Part shown: positions 1 through 6,946 of the stretch, piece by piece
How the letters are laid out: every line of letters starts with the position of its first letter
Numbering within the stretch: the stretch's first letter is position 1
From: Thermofilum sp. ex4484_15
Lineage (GTDB): Archaea; Thermoproteota; Thermoprotei; Thermofilales; EX4484-15
Length of the DNA: 11,048 bases
Direction: 5' to 3'
Assembly: GCA_002254595.1 (NCBI GenBank)
Contig: NJEH01000018.1
Coordinates: forward strand, 1 to 11,048
Made by a program: the position numbers and the translations under genes
Notes under the pieces: generated by a model
Seen by the model: the letters and a program-made list of their open reading frames with translations, nothing else
Database searches by the model: none
Told to the model about the DNA's origin: nothing

Positions 1-578
1 TTTACGGCCTAATAGGAGAAAGTAAGAAAACTTACGAACTAAATTACGAATTCCTAAGGGAACTGCTAGAAAGGGGATTGTTAGTTAGAAGGATTAACCT
101 GAGGCAGGTAATAGCCTTCCCTGGGACGAGGATGTGGGGAGTAGGTAATGAAATTATTAGAAAACATAAGAGATTTTTTAAAGTATATAAGGAAAAGATA
201 AGGAAGGAGATAGATTTACCTATGTTAAGGAGAATTGTACCTAGGGGTACGGTACTTAGGGAGGCCTTTACGGAGACATACGAAGGTAAGTTCACCTTAG
301 CTAGGCAGGTAGGTAGCTACCCTTTGCTTATATACTGTCCGATAAAATTGCCGCTTAGGGTTAAACGCGATTTCGTAGTAGTTGATCACGGTTATAGATC
401 GGTAACTTGTCTACCTTATCCGTTAAATGTTAATGACGCGCCTCCTTCAATATTAAATTACTTACCTAATTTAGGATCAGGCAAGGTAAGGAGTTTAGTT
501 TCCCGTAGACCCTTTAGATCGCTCGATGAATTAAGGAGAGTTTTAGGAGACGAGCATTTAGTGTATTTAAGCGTTTAA
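1..578 (+). CDS. Radical SAM protein, COG1031-like, C-terminal part (5' truncated)
   Basis: This reading frame is open from the window edge (first full codon at base 3) to TAA at 576-578, giving 191 residues of a longer protein. The stretch LLVRRINLRQVIAFPGTRMW near the start of the visible part matches the region after the radical SAM barrel in the archaeal COG1031 Fe-S oxidoreductases. The last 45 residues look like a helix-hairpin-helix module (NLGSGKVRSLVSRRPFRSL), the usual C-terminus of that family and a likely nucleic-acid contact. The Cx3Cx2C iron-sulphur motif must lie upstream of the window and is not seen, so the catalytic class rests on the C-terminal similarity alone. The substrate of COG1031 enzymes is not established. 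The gene is followed 40 bp later by tRNA-Lys on the same strand. Confidence 0.7.
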   Translation, partial: YGLIGESKKTYELNYEFLRELLERGLLVRRINLRQVIAFPGTRMWGVGNEIIRKHKRFFKVYKEKIRKEIDLPMLRRIVPRGTVLREAFTETYEGKFTLARQVGSYPLLIYCPIKLPLRVKRDFVVVDHGYRSVTCLPYPLNVNDAPPSILNYLPNLGSGKVRSLVSRRPFRSLDELRRVLGDEHLVYLSV

Positions 579-582
579 GGTT

Positions 583-594
583 AAAGTTTATTAC
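583..594 (+). promoter_or_regulatory. Probable TATA/BRE element of tRNA-Lys
   Basis: The A+T-rich stretch AAAGTTTATTAC is centred about 28 bp upstream of the first base of mature tRNA-Lys. That is the expected spacing for an archaeal BRE/TATA promoter starting at or just before the tRNA. The assignment is by position and composition only. Confidence 0.4.
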
Positions 595-618
595 TCCCCT
601 AATGTAATATTTCTAACC

Positions 619-710
<92 letters not shown>

Positions 711-724
711 CTAAATATGATGCC

Positions 725-729
725 TTTTT
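725..729 (+). terminator. T-tract terminator after tRNA-Lys
   Basis: A run of five T lies 15 bp downstream of the tRNA 3' end. Archaeal transcription commonly ends at such U-tracts without a required hairpin. It is short, so this is a modest call. Confidence 0.35.
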
Positions 730-757
730 AATCGTTATAGATGTAGTTAGAGAACGC

Positions 758-790
758 AAGTTATGACCATACTAACGATAGTCATAATTT
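758..790. terminator. Hairpin between tRNA-Lys and the convergent ppcA
   Basis: AAGTTATGAC (758-767) is the inverted complement of GTCATAATTT (781-790), with one G-T pair, around a 13-base loop. It covers the end of ppcA, whose TAA stop lies at 789-791. A second pairing, ATCGTTA (731-737) with TAACGAT (773-779), overlaps the first and excludes it. A shared end signal for the two converging transcripts is plausible but not shown. Confidence 0.3.
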
Positions 791-2324
791 AACCTAAGAA
801 ACCCCTAATTTTAGCTGCTTCGGTTACGTATTCTATGGCATCTTTAGTACCCTCTAGTAGGGCTATCAGGAAGTTATTAGTAGCGTTCAAGTGCTTCCTC
901 TCGCTAAGCCTCTTAGGGCCTAGCTTAATACCTAAGTTCTCCTCACAATAACTTAGATCGTCCTTTAACAATTTTAAAGCTCGCATTACCCTTAACTTCC
1001 TACTTAAACTTGAAATAAGTAATAACTCTAAATTTTCCACCGATGCGTATCTAGATGCGAATAGCAGATCGTACTTCCATGACTTATATACGCTCTCTAA
1101 TTCAGCGAACTCCTCTTCGCTTAACCTTAGTAAACCAGATAAACCTATGAATTCAGGAGGTAAACCCAGTGAGTAAAGGACGGCTACGAAGGTTATAGCT
1201 CTAGGTAATTTAGCCTTATTAACCTCCCTACTGTAACCGTATAAGCCTACATGTAATTTCCTAGCCCTTCTCTTAGGTATTAAGGGAGCTACAAAATTAA
1301 TTAGAGGAGCTAGACCCTCTACTATTTCCCTATACCTATTAGCTAATTTAATTACTATCGACTTAAGTAGCTTTACATCGGCTTCCCACTTAACGTACCT
1401 CCTAGGTAATTCGTCGTTAAGTGCTTTAACTACTTTCTTACTTCTATCAAGTGGTACGTCATACTTTAAAGCTGATTGAACGGTAACTGTACGATAACCG
1501 CTATACTCGCTTAAGAAGTTACTAAGGTTATCCGGAGTTAGATGCCCCCTAAAGGGAGAGGACCCTGTACCTATTATCGGATAAGTAGTAATCCCTTCTT
1601 CAGTTAGCTTATTAAGTTTCATTAAGGCTACCTTCGCTAAAACTACTGCAGAAAAGAGACCATAGTTTAAGGCGGGATCTGACCTAGCTATGAATACCCT
1701 TAATGACTTAACCTTACTAACCTTTACGTATCCGCGCACTATCTCGCTTACCTTAAAAATACTTTCTAGATCTTCTACTAAAGGTATTACTTTAATGTAC
1801 TTAGGATGGAATTCTCCTACCCAATCCCTTACGGTGAAGCCCTCTCCAAGCTCTATTGCTTCCCTCCCGATAATTACCTTTTCATAATACTTAAATAGCT
1901 TCACTACATCTTCAGCAGACTTAGTTAGAGGGAGGATAACTTCAAAAATAGGGGGCGTGCATCGATCACCATAAAATTCCCTAGCTACATCGTAAGCCCT
2001 AGGTATAGATTCCAACGCTTCTATGACGCCCTTCCTTTCAGCCCTTTCCACTTCTGGATTAGGAACCCTATAAGTTACGAAAATCTCCCTACCTAACTCT
2101 TTCTCCTTAAAGAACTCGGGGAACTTAGTTAAAAGTTTCCTAATTACGTGAGGATCTACGTCTTTACCTTCCCAGTCCCACATTTGCTCTTCACATCCTA
2201 ACTCCTTAAAAGCGTAAAACGCCTCAATTATTTCATCCTCCCCTGCTATAACTTCCCCCCTAACCCAAGGAGGATTAAAGACATTATCCGGATGTTGAGT
2301 AGACATGGTAGCAGGTATCTTCAT
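789..2324 (-). CDS. ppcA: Archaeal-type phosphoenolpyruvate carboxylase
   Basis: The enzyme carboxylates PEP with bicarbonate to oxaloacetate, feeding the citric-acid pathway and, in autotrophs, CO2-fixation cycles; it is cytoplasmic. The product is 511 residues, the usual length of the short archaeal-type PEPC (about half the bacterial and plant enzyme). Family signatures are the N-terminal KIPATMSTQHPDN, RSDPALNYG at 214-222, the glycine-rich GTGSSPFRGHL at 252-262 and TVQSALKYD at 281-289. I chose the ATG at 2324 (MKIPATMS): AAAGGTG lies eight bases upstream, and the product then begins where the family does. An in-frame ATG seven codons earlier (2345) would place this Shine-Dalgarno site inside the gene. 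It is transcribed alone, between tRNA-Ser and the convergent tRNA-Lys. Allosteric control cannot be read from the sequence. Confidence 0.95.
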   Translation of the reverse strand: MKIPATMSTQHPDNVFNPPWVRGEVIAGEDEIIEAFYAFKELGCEEQMWDWEGKDVDPHVIRKLLTKFPEFFKEKELGREIFVTYRVPNPEVERAERKGVIEALESIPRAYDVAREFYGDRCTPPIFEVILPLTKSAEDVVKLFKYYEKVIIGREAIELGEGFTVRDWVGEFHPKYIKVIPLVEDLESIFKVSEIVRGYVKVSKVKSLRVFIARSDPALNYGLFSAVVLAKVALMKLNKLTEEGITTYPIIGTGSSPFRGHLTPDNLSNFLSEYSGYRTVTVQSALKYDVPLDRSKKVVKALNDELPRRYVKWEADVKLLKSIVIKLANRYREIVEGLAPLINFVAPLIPKRRARKLHVGLYGYSREVNKAKLPRAITFVAVLYSLGLPPEFIGLSGLLRLSEEEFAELESVYKSWKYDLLFASRYASVENLELLLISSLSRKLRVMRALKLLKDDLSYCEENLGIKLGPKRLSERKHLNATNNFLIALLEGTKDAIEYVTEAAKIRGFLG

Positions 2325-2354
2325 CTTCTTAGCACCTTTACACATCTATCATCG

Positions 2355-2366
2355 CTTAAATTTAAT
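2355..2366 (-). promoter_or_regulatory. TATA element of ppcA
   Basis: On the minus strand ATTAAATTTAAG is centred about 36 bp upstream of the chosen ATG. Transcription would start near 2334, giving a short leader that contains the AAAGGTG ribosome-binding site. This supports the ATG at 2324 over the one at 2345, which would lie before the predicted transcript start. Confidence 0.45.
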
Positions 2367-2413
2367 GTGAAAACACCGGTTACAATTACATACACTTCAA
2401 TAAACATCCAGAA

Positions 2414-2502
2414 TGGCGCCGGGGGTGGGATTCGAACCCACGAGGGCCCGAAGGCCCACAGGCTCTCCAGGCCTGCGCCTTAGTCCGCTCGGCCACCCCG
2501 GC
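2414..2502 (-). tRNA. tRNA-Ser(GGA), CCA encoded
   Basis: This is a class II tRNA with acceptor GCCGGGG (2502-2496) paired to CCCCGGC, discriminator G and a genomically encoded CCA (2416-2414). The anticodon stem CAGGC/GCCTG encloses loop CTGGAGA, so the anticodon is GGA at 2468-2466. A long variable arm with a TTCG-capped stem (GGGCC-TTCG-GGCCC) follows, as expected for serine. The T-arm GTGGG-TTCGAAT-CCCAC is intact and no intron is needed. It lies 28 bp downstream of cbf5 on the same strand. It may be co-transcribed or driven by a promoter inside the cbf5 3' end. Confidence 0.95.
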
Positions 2503-2530
2503 TCTCGCTTATCATTTAATAGGTAACTCC

Positions 2531-3544
2531 CTAATTTACTTTTCCAAGACCTTTAGATTTCCACAGGGGGGGATAGGTACCAGGCTCCATTATAACTCTT
2601 AACGGCTTAGCAGCTAAACCCTTCTCGGCCATCAGTATCTCTTCGCTCCTCATGAGGGCCCTAGCTATAGCTACTAACTCCCCTTTTTGGGTTAAAATAG
2701 CTACGGTATCTCCCGATTTTATACCTCCCTCTAGCCTTAGGATTCCTGGAACGGCTAAGTAAGCTCCGTGACATATAGCATCTACAGCACTATCCCTTAT
2801 GACCATCTTAGGTAGATGTTCTACCGCTTTTTCCACGGGCTGAACGACCTCCCTTATGCATTTCTCCACCCCTTCCTCCCTCCATAACTTATAAGCATCT
2901 ACTAAATCATGTAACGTAACTAAACTTTCATCTTCCTTAAAGGGGCCTACCTTTGTCCTCCTTAGCTCTTGCATATGAGCGCCTACGCCTAATACCTCCC
3001 CTATATCTACGCATAACTTCCTGATATAAGTACCTCTTTCACACCCTATCCTAAGCAGTACGTCCTTGCCATCCTTTTCAAGTACCTCAATGTAATAAAT
3101 CCTTCTTATCCTTAACCTCCTCTTAACCGAGGACCTTAATGGCGGCCTTTGATATATAGGACCTATAAACTCCCTTACTACCTCTAACAATCTGGAATCC
3201 TCTACATCGCCATGTAACCTCATTAGACATATGTACTCCTTAGGGGATTCCAGTAAGGCGGGTAGGATCTTTGTAGCTTTATTTAAAGCCACCGGTAAGA
3301 TGCCTGTTACCCTGGGATTACCCCGCCCCTAAAGGGGCTCTAGGGTCCCTCCATGTCCTGCCTTCCTTACTCCTAATGCCCTCTTTATCCACGCTACTAC
3401 TTCATGGCTGGTAGGTCCAGGTGGCTTATCTAAATTAATTACACCATACCGAAGTAGTTCCTCAATACTCCTTTCCTCGGGAGGTTTACCGTACTCGGGA
3501 TTACTTTCCTCCTCAGCCTTAATATATATAGGTCTTTCCTCCAT
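2531..3544 (-). CDS. cbf5: tRNA/rRNA pseudouridine synthase Cbf5 (dyskerin), intron-split gene
   Basis: Cbf5 is the catalytic subunit of H/ACA guide ribonucleoproteins, working with Nop10, Gar1 and L7Ae to convert rRNA uridines to pseudouridine; it can also modify tRNA U55. Exon 1 is 3544-3340 and exon 2 is 3318-2531, giving 330 residues after splicing, a normal archaeal length. Residues 34-52 (VINLDKPPGPTSHEVVAWI) and KAGHGGTL-D69-PRVTGILPVAL form the TruB active site; Asp69 is the expected nucleophile. A PUA domain occupies about residues 240-320. The unspliced frame reads Glu in place of the Asp and meets TAG two codons later. Start ATG at 3544 has GGAAGGTG ten bases upstream. Only 29 bp separate it from rpl14e, so the two are probably co-transcribed. 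Confidence 0.93.
3319..3339 (-). other. 21-nt BHB intron in cbf5
   Basis: The flanking RNA folds as a canonical bulge-helix-bulge. Exon GGGA (3348-3345) pairs with exon 2 TCCC (3317-3314). Exon CCCT (3344-3341) pairs with intron GGGG, with one G-U pair, as the 4-bp central helix. The bulges are AGA and TAA, cut after the second base. GCCCC-TTTA-GGGGC forms the intron hairpin. Splicing joins G (3340) to AT (3318-3317), making GAT = Asp of GTLDP. The length is a multiple of three but contains an in-frame TAG. Introns in crenarchaeal cbf5 are known. Confidence 0.9.
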
Positions 3545-3573
3545 GAAGTATTAGCACCTTCCTTTAACCTCTA

Positions 3574-3864
3574 CTAAACCGGCTTTAAAGACGGCTTAAC
3601 CGGTTTTCTCATTTCGTTGATTAAATTAGCTACCTCTAAAGCCTTCATTACCTCTTCATCACTAGCGCCCTTACTGATATTTATTTTAAGAGGAGTAGGT
3701 TCTAAATGCTTCACGTTAGCTCTTCTCCTCTTAACTCCCGTTAAACCTTTAGGTCCAGTAATTAAGACGAAATTATCGTCAATTATATCTACTATAACGC
3801 ACTTCCTACCGGCTTCCCTACCCGCTACCTTTACGCATATCCTACCTACTTCGAAAGCAGGCAA
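3574..3864 (-). CDS. rpl14e: Large-subunit ribosomal protein L14e (TTG start)
   Basis: L14e is a component of the archaeal/eukaryotic 50S/60S subunit. The product is 96 residues, the family length in Sulfolobales, and begins MPAFEVGRICVKVAGREAG. A KOW-type SH3 barrel is visible, with CVIVDIIDDNFVLITGPK and the basic VKRRRANVKHLEPT. I chose TTG at 3864 because AGGTGG stands five bases upstream and the product then aligns with known L14e N-termini. The in-frame GTG three codons earlier (3873) lies within that Shine-Dalgarno site itself and would add three residues (MAT). It lies between cmk (47 bp upstream) and cbf5 (29 bp downstream), the conserved crenarchaeal order. Confidence 0.93.
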   Translation of the reverse strand: MPAFEVGRICVKVAGREAGRKCVIVDIIDDNFVLITGPKGLTGVKRRRANVKHLEPTPLKINISKGASDEEVMKALEVANLINEMRKPVKPSLKPV

Positions 3865-3896
3865 CGTAGCCACCTAGCTTTCATCAAATATACTTC

Positions 3897-3906
3897 CTTT
3901 TAAATT
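3897..3906 (-). promoter_or_regulatory. Possible TATA element for rpl14e-cbf5
   Basis: The minus-strand sequence AAATTTAAAAGG sits in the cmk-rpl14e gap. A start about 26 bp downstream, near 3874, would give an mRNA beginning at or just before AGGTGG. This is a positional inference; read-through from rpl34e-cmk is equally possible. Confidence 0.3.
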
Positions 3907-3911
3907 TTTCC

Positions 3912-4496
3912 CTAATCCCTTAAGGAACTTAAATCCCCAGCTGCTTCCCTTAGCTTGAGGCATTCCCCTACGAAGGTCTTTAGGACTTCAAAGGTACCGT
4001 GAACTGTTAATTTACTAGTATTCAATACTAAATCGAATATAGTCCAATCCGAAAGATCTACACCATAGTACCGCTTAGCTCTTAACTTATTACTTTCATC
4101 CCTTAGCATTACATCTTTGAGGGCTTTATCTAAAGTTATGTTGTCCCTTTCGGCTACTCTCTTAGCCCTCACCTCTAAGGGAGCCGTTAATAGTATCCTA
4201 ATATCGGCTAGTTCCTTAACTATCCAAGCTGTTAAATGGCCTTCTATTACGACGCTACCCCTTTCCGCCTCCCTTAAAGCCCTCTTATCCACTAGGAGAT
4301 CTATCTTGGGATCCTTCTCGGCTAATCTATGGAATTCCTCTAATGTGAACCCCCTTTCCTTAGCTAACTCTCTGAAGAGCTGGCCGCTTGAAACGTACCT
4401 TAAATTAAACTCCCTAGCTAGTAATTTAGCATGAGTGGTCTTACCGGTACCTACTTGACCGCTAACTACTATAACCGGTCCCTTCTTACCGTTCAT
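3912..4496 (-). CDS. cmk: Cytidylate (CMP) kinase, archaeal type
   Basis: The enzyme phosphorylates CMP and dCMP with ATP in cytosolic pyrimidine nucleotide metabolism. The product is 194 residues, typical of the short archaeal family (COG1102). The Walker A loop GQVGTGKTT is at residues 13-21. SSGQLFRELAKERG (about 36-49) is the NMP-binding helix region. VVIEGHLTAWIV (about 81-92) corresponds to the second strand and substrate contact, and RDESNKLRAKRYYGVDLSDW is the lid and following segment. The ATG at 4496 overlaps the rpl34e stop codon by one base (TAATG), indicating translational coupling. Position within the L34e-Cmk-L14e-Cbf5 cluster supports the assignment. Confidence 0.93.
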   Translation of the reverse strand: MNGKKGPVIVVSGQVGTGKTTHAKLLAREFNLRYVSSGQLFRELAKERGFTLEEFHRLAEKDPKIDLLVDKRALREAERGSVVIEGHLTAWIVKELADIRILLTAPLEVRAKRVAERDNITLDKALKDVMLRDESNKLRAKRYYGVDLSDWTIFDLVLNTSKLTVHGTFEVLKTFVGECLKLREAAGDLSSLRD

Positions 4497-4768
4497 TATG
4501 CTTCACTTGCCATATTCCTTACACTAACCCTTAAAGCTTCCATTAAACACTTATGGCATAAGTACCCCCCGTAGATCCTAGTAGGGGGCCTATGGCCTTT
4601 CCTAGCCTCCTTAGGCAGTAATTCTGGGAACCCCTGTAAAGGCCTCTTACATATGGCACAATGAGGTACTCCTAGCTTCCTCTTTACATAATGTATCCTT
4701 ACCCCCCCTCCCGGCGTTCTTACCTTAACCCATCTAACGGCCCTAGATCTATGACTCTTCCTAGCCAT
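4496..4768 (-). CDS. rpl34e: Large-subunit ribosomal protein L34e
   Basis: L34e is a small zinc-ribbon protein of the archaeal/eukaryotic large ribosomal subunit. The product has 90 residues. The basic N-terminus MARKSHRSRAVRWVKVRTPGG is typical, and two CxxC pairs (CAIC about residue 37 and CHKC about residue 72) form the zinc site. The ATG at 4768 is preceded by GGGGG seven bases upstream. A strong TATA-like element lies about 45 bp upstream, at the end of the preceding gene, so this may be the first gene of a four-gene unit with cmk, rpl14e and cbf5. Confidence 0.95.
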   Translation of the reverse strand: MARKSHRSRAVRWVKVRTPGGGVRIHYVKRKLGVPHCAICKRPLQGFPELLPKEARKGHRPPTRIYGGYLCHKCLMEALRVSVRNMASEA

Positions 4769-4807
4769 TTTAAACCCCCAAGGTGGGCATTATAGGTAGC
4801 GTCCCTT

Positions 4808-4820
4808 AAATTATAAATTT
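4808..4820 (-). promoter_or_regulatory. TATA element for rpl34e-cmk-rpl14e-cbf5
   Basis: Minus-strand AAATTTATAATTTAAG abuts the stop codon of the upstream helical protein. The core TTTATAAT lies about 45 bp before the rpl34e ATG, predicting a leader of roughly 20 nt that includes the G-rich ribosome-binding site. It is one of the better TATA matches in the block. Confidence 0.5.
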
Positions 4821-5197
4821 TAACTTAAGTACTGCAACAACCTAGATGCCCTCTCGATCCTCTCCCTTAATTCATTTACCGTAATTCCCTTACCTATGTT
4901 TAGCTCCTTAGCTACTTCCTCTAAGGCTAAGGCCTTCTCGTTCTCCCCCTCCTTCATTAACTCCCTTACCTTCTTCTCGATCCTCTTCCTTACCTTCTTT
5001 ATATCCGAAATTACCGTGGAAATGTAAACGTTCCTCATAGTATCCGGTAACATTAATGGGTTCCTAGTAAATATAGCGGTCCAAAGGAATTGTCTTTTCA
5101 CAGCCTCGTTAAAAGTTAACCTTTCAGCTATCATTATTTTAGCTAACATTAGCCTAAGCTTCTTCTCTAGGTCCTCTATTATTTTCTCCCAGGACAT
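4820..5197 (-). CDS. Unrecognised helical, charged protein beside rpl34e
   Basis: I do not recognise this 125-residue protein. It is predicted almost wholly helical, with heptad-like charged segments at about 3-20 (EKIIEDLEKKLRLMLAK), 65-100 (ISDIKKVRKRIEKKVREL onward) and 108-125. There is no signal peptide, membrane segment or cysteine pair. A less charged middle (RQFLWTAIFTRNPLMLPDTMRN) is the best candidate for a conserved site. The ATG at 5197 has a near-perfect GGGGAGGT six bases upstream, so it is a real, well-translated gene. In several crenarchaea the gene upstream of rpl34e encodes a DUF106/EMC3-like membrane protein; this one has no membrane helices, so it is not an obvious member. 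Confidence 0.8.
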   Translation of the reverse strand: MSWEKIIEDLEKKLRLMLAKIMIAERLTFNEAVKRQFLWTAIFTRNPLMLPDTMRNVYISTVISDIKKVRKRIEKKVRELMKEGENEKALALEEVAKELNIGKGITVNELRERIERASRLLQYLS

Positions 5198-5244
5198 AAC
5201 ATTACCTCCCCTTAAATTATCGATAGATGTATATGGTTACCCTA

Positions 5245-5619
5245 TCAGGATATTAACTCTATCCTTACTCTACATCCCCCTTTAAAATCACGTAAATTAT
5301 CTAAACTATTTTCATCCACTTTACCTAAGATCGCTACCTTAAAGCCCAATTTCCTATTCTTCAACGCTATCCCTAGACAATTGCTAGAGGGCCAGTAGAA
5401 TAGATCAGACTTCCTTACTTCCCCTCTTGGCTTCTCCATACCCAGCGATTTACTTATCATTAGACATATAAATGCTTCCCCATATCGTATCGCCCTACCC
5501 TCTAAGGGTAATAACTTAACTAACCTTTCGATGATTATAGGAGCTAACTTCCTGTCCAAAGTAGCCTTTACCTTTAAATTTCCGAAATTCAACGCTATTT
5601 CATAACTACTTAATGGCAT
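5245..5619 (-). CDS. Cyclophilin-fold protein, COG2164/DUF369-like
   Basis: The 124-residue product resembles the small cyclophilin-like beta-barrel family COG2164 (TM1367-type). Visible are the opening strand IALNFGNLKVKATLDRKLAPIII, the helix ERLVKLLP, the strand around GRAIRYGEAFICLM, the segment GEVRKSDLFYWPSSNCLGIAL and the closing strand FKVAILGKVDE. The family shares the cyclophilin barrel but is not known to have prolyl isomerase activity, and its role is unknown. The ATG at 5619 follows GGGGGGA with a short spacer. A TATA-like TTATTTAG about 25 bp upstream would give a nearly leaderless mRNA, so independent transcription is possible. The THUMP gene lies 50 bp upstream on the same strand. 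Confidence 0.7.
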   Translation of the reverse strand: MPLSSYEIALNFGNLKVKATLDRKLAPIIIERLVKLLPLEGRAIRYGEAFICLMISKSLGMEKPRGEVRKSDLFYWPSSNCLGIALKNRKLGFKVAILGKVDENSLDNLRDFKGGCRVRIELIS

Positions 5620-5669
5620 AATCCCCCCACATCCTTACTCTAAATAACATTATTACCTCAAATACTAGT

Positions 5670-6209
5670 TTATCCCATCCCCTTCTTAGCCCTTATTTTA
5701 GGTATGGAAACTACATCAGGAGGTTCTATGACGCTTAAACCTGTTAGGCCACCTATAACTTCAACCCTTATTATTTTATCCGGGTTCTCTAAATCTACCC
5801 TATTACTTAAGAAGGGGGCTATGGACTCTATTATTTCTGTTCTCTTTAACTTAGTAGCTCTTAAGTGTACCTCTACCTTATACTTCTCAGACGGGCCTAT
5901 TTTTCTCCTAGCTAATTTCAAAGCTCCCTCCCCTATTTCGTTTAGCTCCGATCTTACTACGCTCTCAACGGGTACTACTTTTAGTATGTACCTGAATTCC
6001 CAAGGTTTTTCATTAGCTATTTCCCTTAATTTCCTTACTACGTAAAATGGATCTAGATCGCACGAAGCTACTATAAGGCCGGGCAACCCCGTCCTACTTA
6101 CCTCTACGCTTTTAGCCCCTAACTCCCTTAAAAAGTACCAAAGCTCTGTGATGCAACTATCCTCCCTATTTCTCATCGTGGATACTATTAAGTTAAAGGA
6201 ATTCAACAT
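5670..6209 (-). CDS. THUMP-domain RNA-binding protein, COG1818-like
   Basis: The 179-residue protein opens with FNLIVSTMRNREDSCITELWYFLRELGA, and RYILKVVPVESVV follows near residue 75; both are characteristic of THUMP domains. THUMP binds tRNA and recruits partner modification enzymes; Tan1-like members assist tRNA acetylation. No catalytic domain is present. The ending LTGLSVIEPPDVVSIPKIR matches the C-terminus of archaeal stand-alone THUMP proteins. I place the start at ATG 6209, with AGGTGA five bases upstream. The in-frame GTG at 6218 lies inside that Shine-Dalgarno site, overlapping the stop of the membrane protein gene upstream. The genes are so close that they must be one transcript. 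Confidence 0.85.
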   Translation of the reverse strand: MLNSFNLIVSTMRNREDSCITELWYFLRELGAKSVEVSRTGLPGLIVASCDLDPFYVVRKLREIANEKPWEFRYILKVVPVESVVRSELNEIGEGALKLARRKIGPSEKYKVEVHLRATKLKRTEIIESIAPFLSNRVDLENPDKIIRVEVIGGLTGLSVIEPPDVVSIPKIRAKKGMG

Positions 6210-6214
6210 AACTC

Positions 6215-6946
6215 TCACCTAAATGGTAAGAACAGAGTCATTAACTGAGTACCTACGTAAGATACTAATGAACCTATAAGCGCCCTCTTTATTTTAAGTT
6301 CTCCCACTACGTAAAGTATTAAAGTAGCTAATATGAAGCCCCATATCATGAAGAAGGTAACATATACGTTATGTAAGCTATAATAGTCTTTAAGCCAGTA
6401 ATCTAACGCCTCGCTAGGTATGTACCCCTTACTGGCAAAAGGAGGAGGCCTTAATATTAACCTAGGGTTAGAAAGGACGTAGAAGTAAGCATGTAGAGCC
6501 TCCGCGCTAGCGAAGAGGAAGTTTACTGAATTTAGAAAGCCGGCCGCCGAGAATAAGCAACCCATTTCCACGTAACTACCTAATAACCTAGCCATGAGGA
6601 AAAGTAAGATGAAGGAAATTATCCAATAGAAAATAGCCCACATAACCTTAAGAGTAATTATTACCCATATTCCCTTAGCGAACATATCCTCCCAAACGGT
6701 AATTAAATTACCGTCCCGTACTAAATAGATGTTACAACTTAATATCCGTAGTAAATTCAAACCGGCATAGGTAAGTAACGCTACGAAGAAGAACGGAGCT
6801 AAATAATCGGGCCGTTCTTTAACCCTCTTTAAAGTATCTACCGGCTTAAGGTAAATTTCCCCGGTATTCCTTAAGGAAACTAACGCATAGTTAATTAATC
6901 TACGTAATAACGGTTCCTCCTCGTACTCCTTGTAACTCTCCATCAT
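6215..6946 (-). CDS. Yip1-like integral membrane protein
   Basis: The product (about 243 residues) has a short acidic cytoplasmic N-terminus, an amphipathic linker and about five hydrophobic segments (YLAPFFFVALLTYAGLNLL; WVIITLKVMWAIFYW with IISFILLFLMARLL; CLFSAAGFLNSVNFLF; VTFFMIWGFILATLILYVV; the C-terminal ALIGSLVSYVGTQLM). The N-terminal region LYLKPVDTL-type segment before the first helix (here IYLKPVDTLKRVKERPD) is what Yip1-domain proteins show. Function in archaea is unknown. Two adjacent ATGs (6946 and 6943) follow GGTG by four and seven bases; 6946 overlaps the upstream stop as TAATG. A longer frame from 6982 would overlap the RAM gene by 37 bp and lacks a better ribosome-binding site. 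Confidence 0.7.
   Translation of the reverse strand: MMESYKEYEEEPLLRRLINYALVSLRNTGEIYLKPVDTLKRVKERPDYLAPFFFVALLTYAGLNLLRILSCNIYLVRDGNLITVWEDMFAKGIWVIITLKVMWAIFYWIISFILLFLMARLLGSYVEMGCLFSAAGFLNSVNFLFASAEALHAYFYVLSNPRLILRPPPFASKGYIPSEALDYWLKDYYSLHNVYVTFFMIWGFILATLILYVVGELKIKRALIGSLVSYVGTQLMTLFLPFR

Noticed and set aside
2531..3544. cbf5 as a frameshifted pseudogene or two separate genes
   Set aside because: The BHB fold and the exact restoration of GTLDP by splicing explain the break; both exons are otherwise intact.
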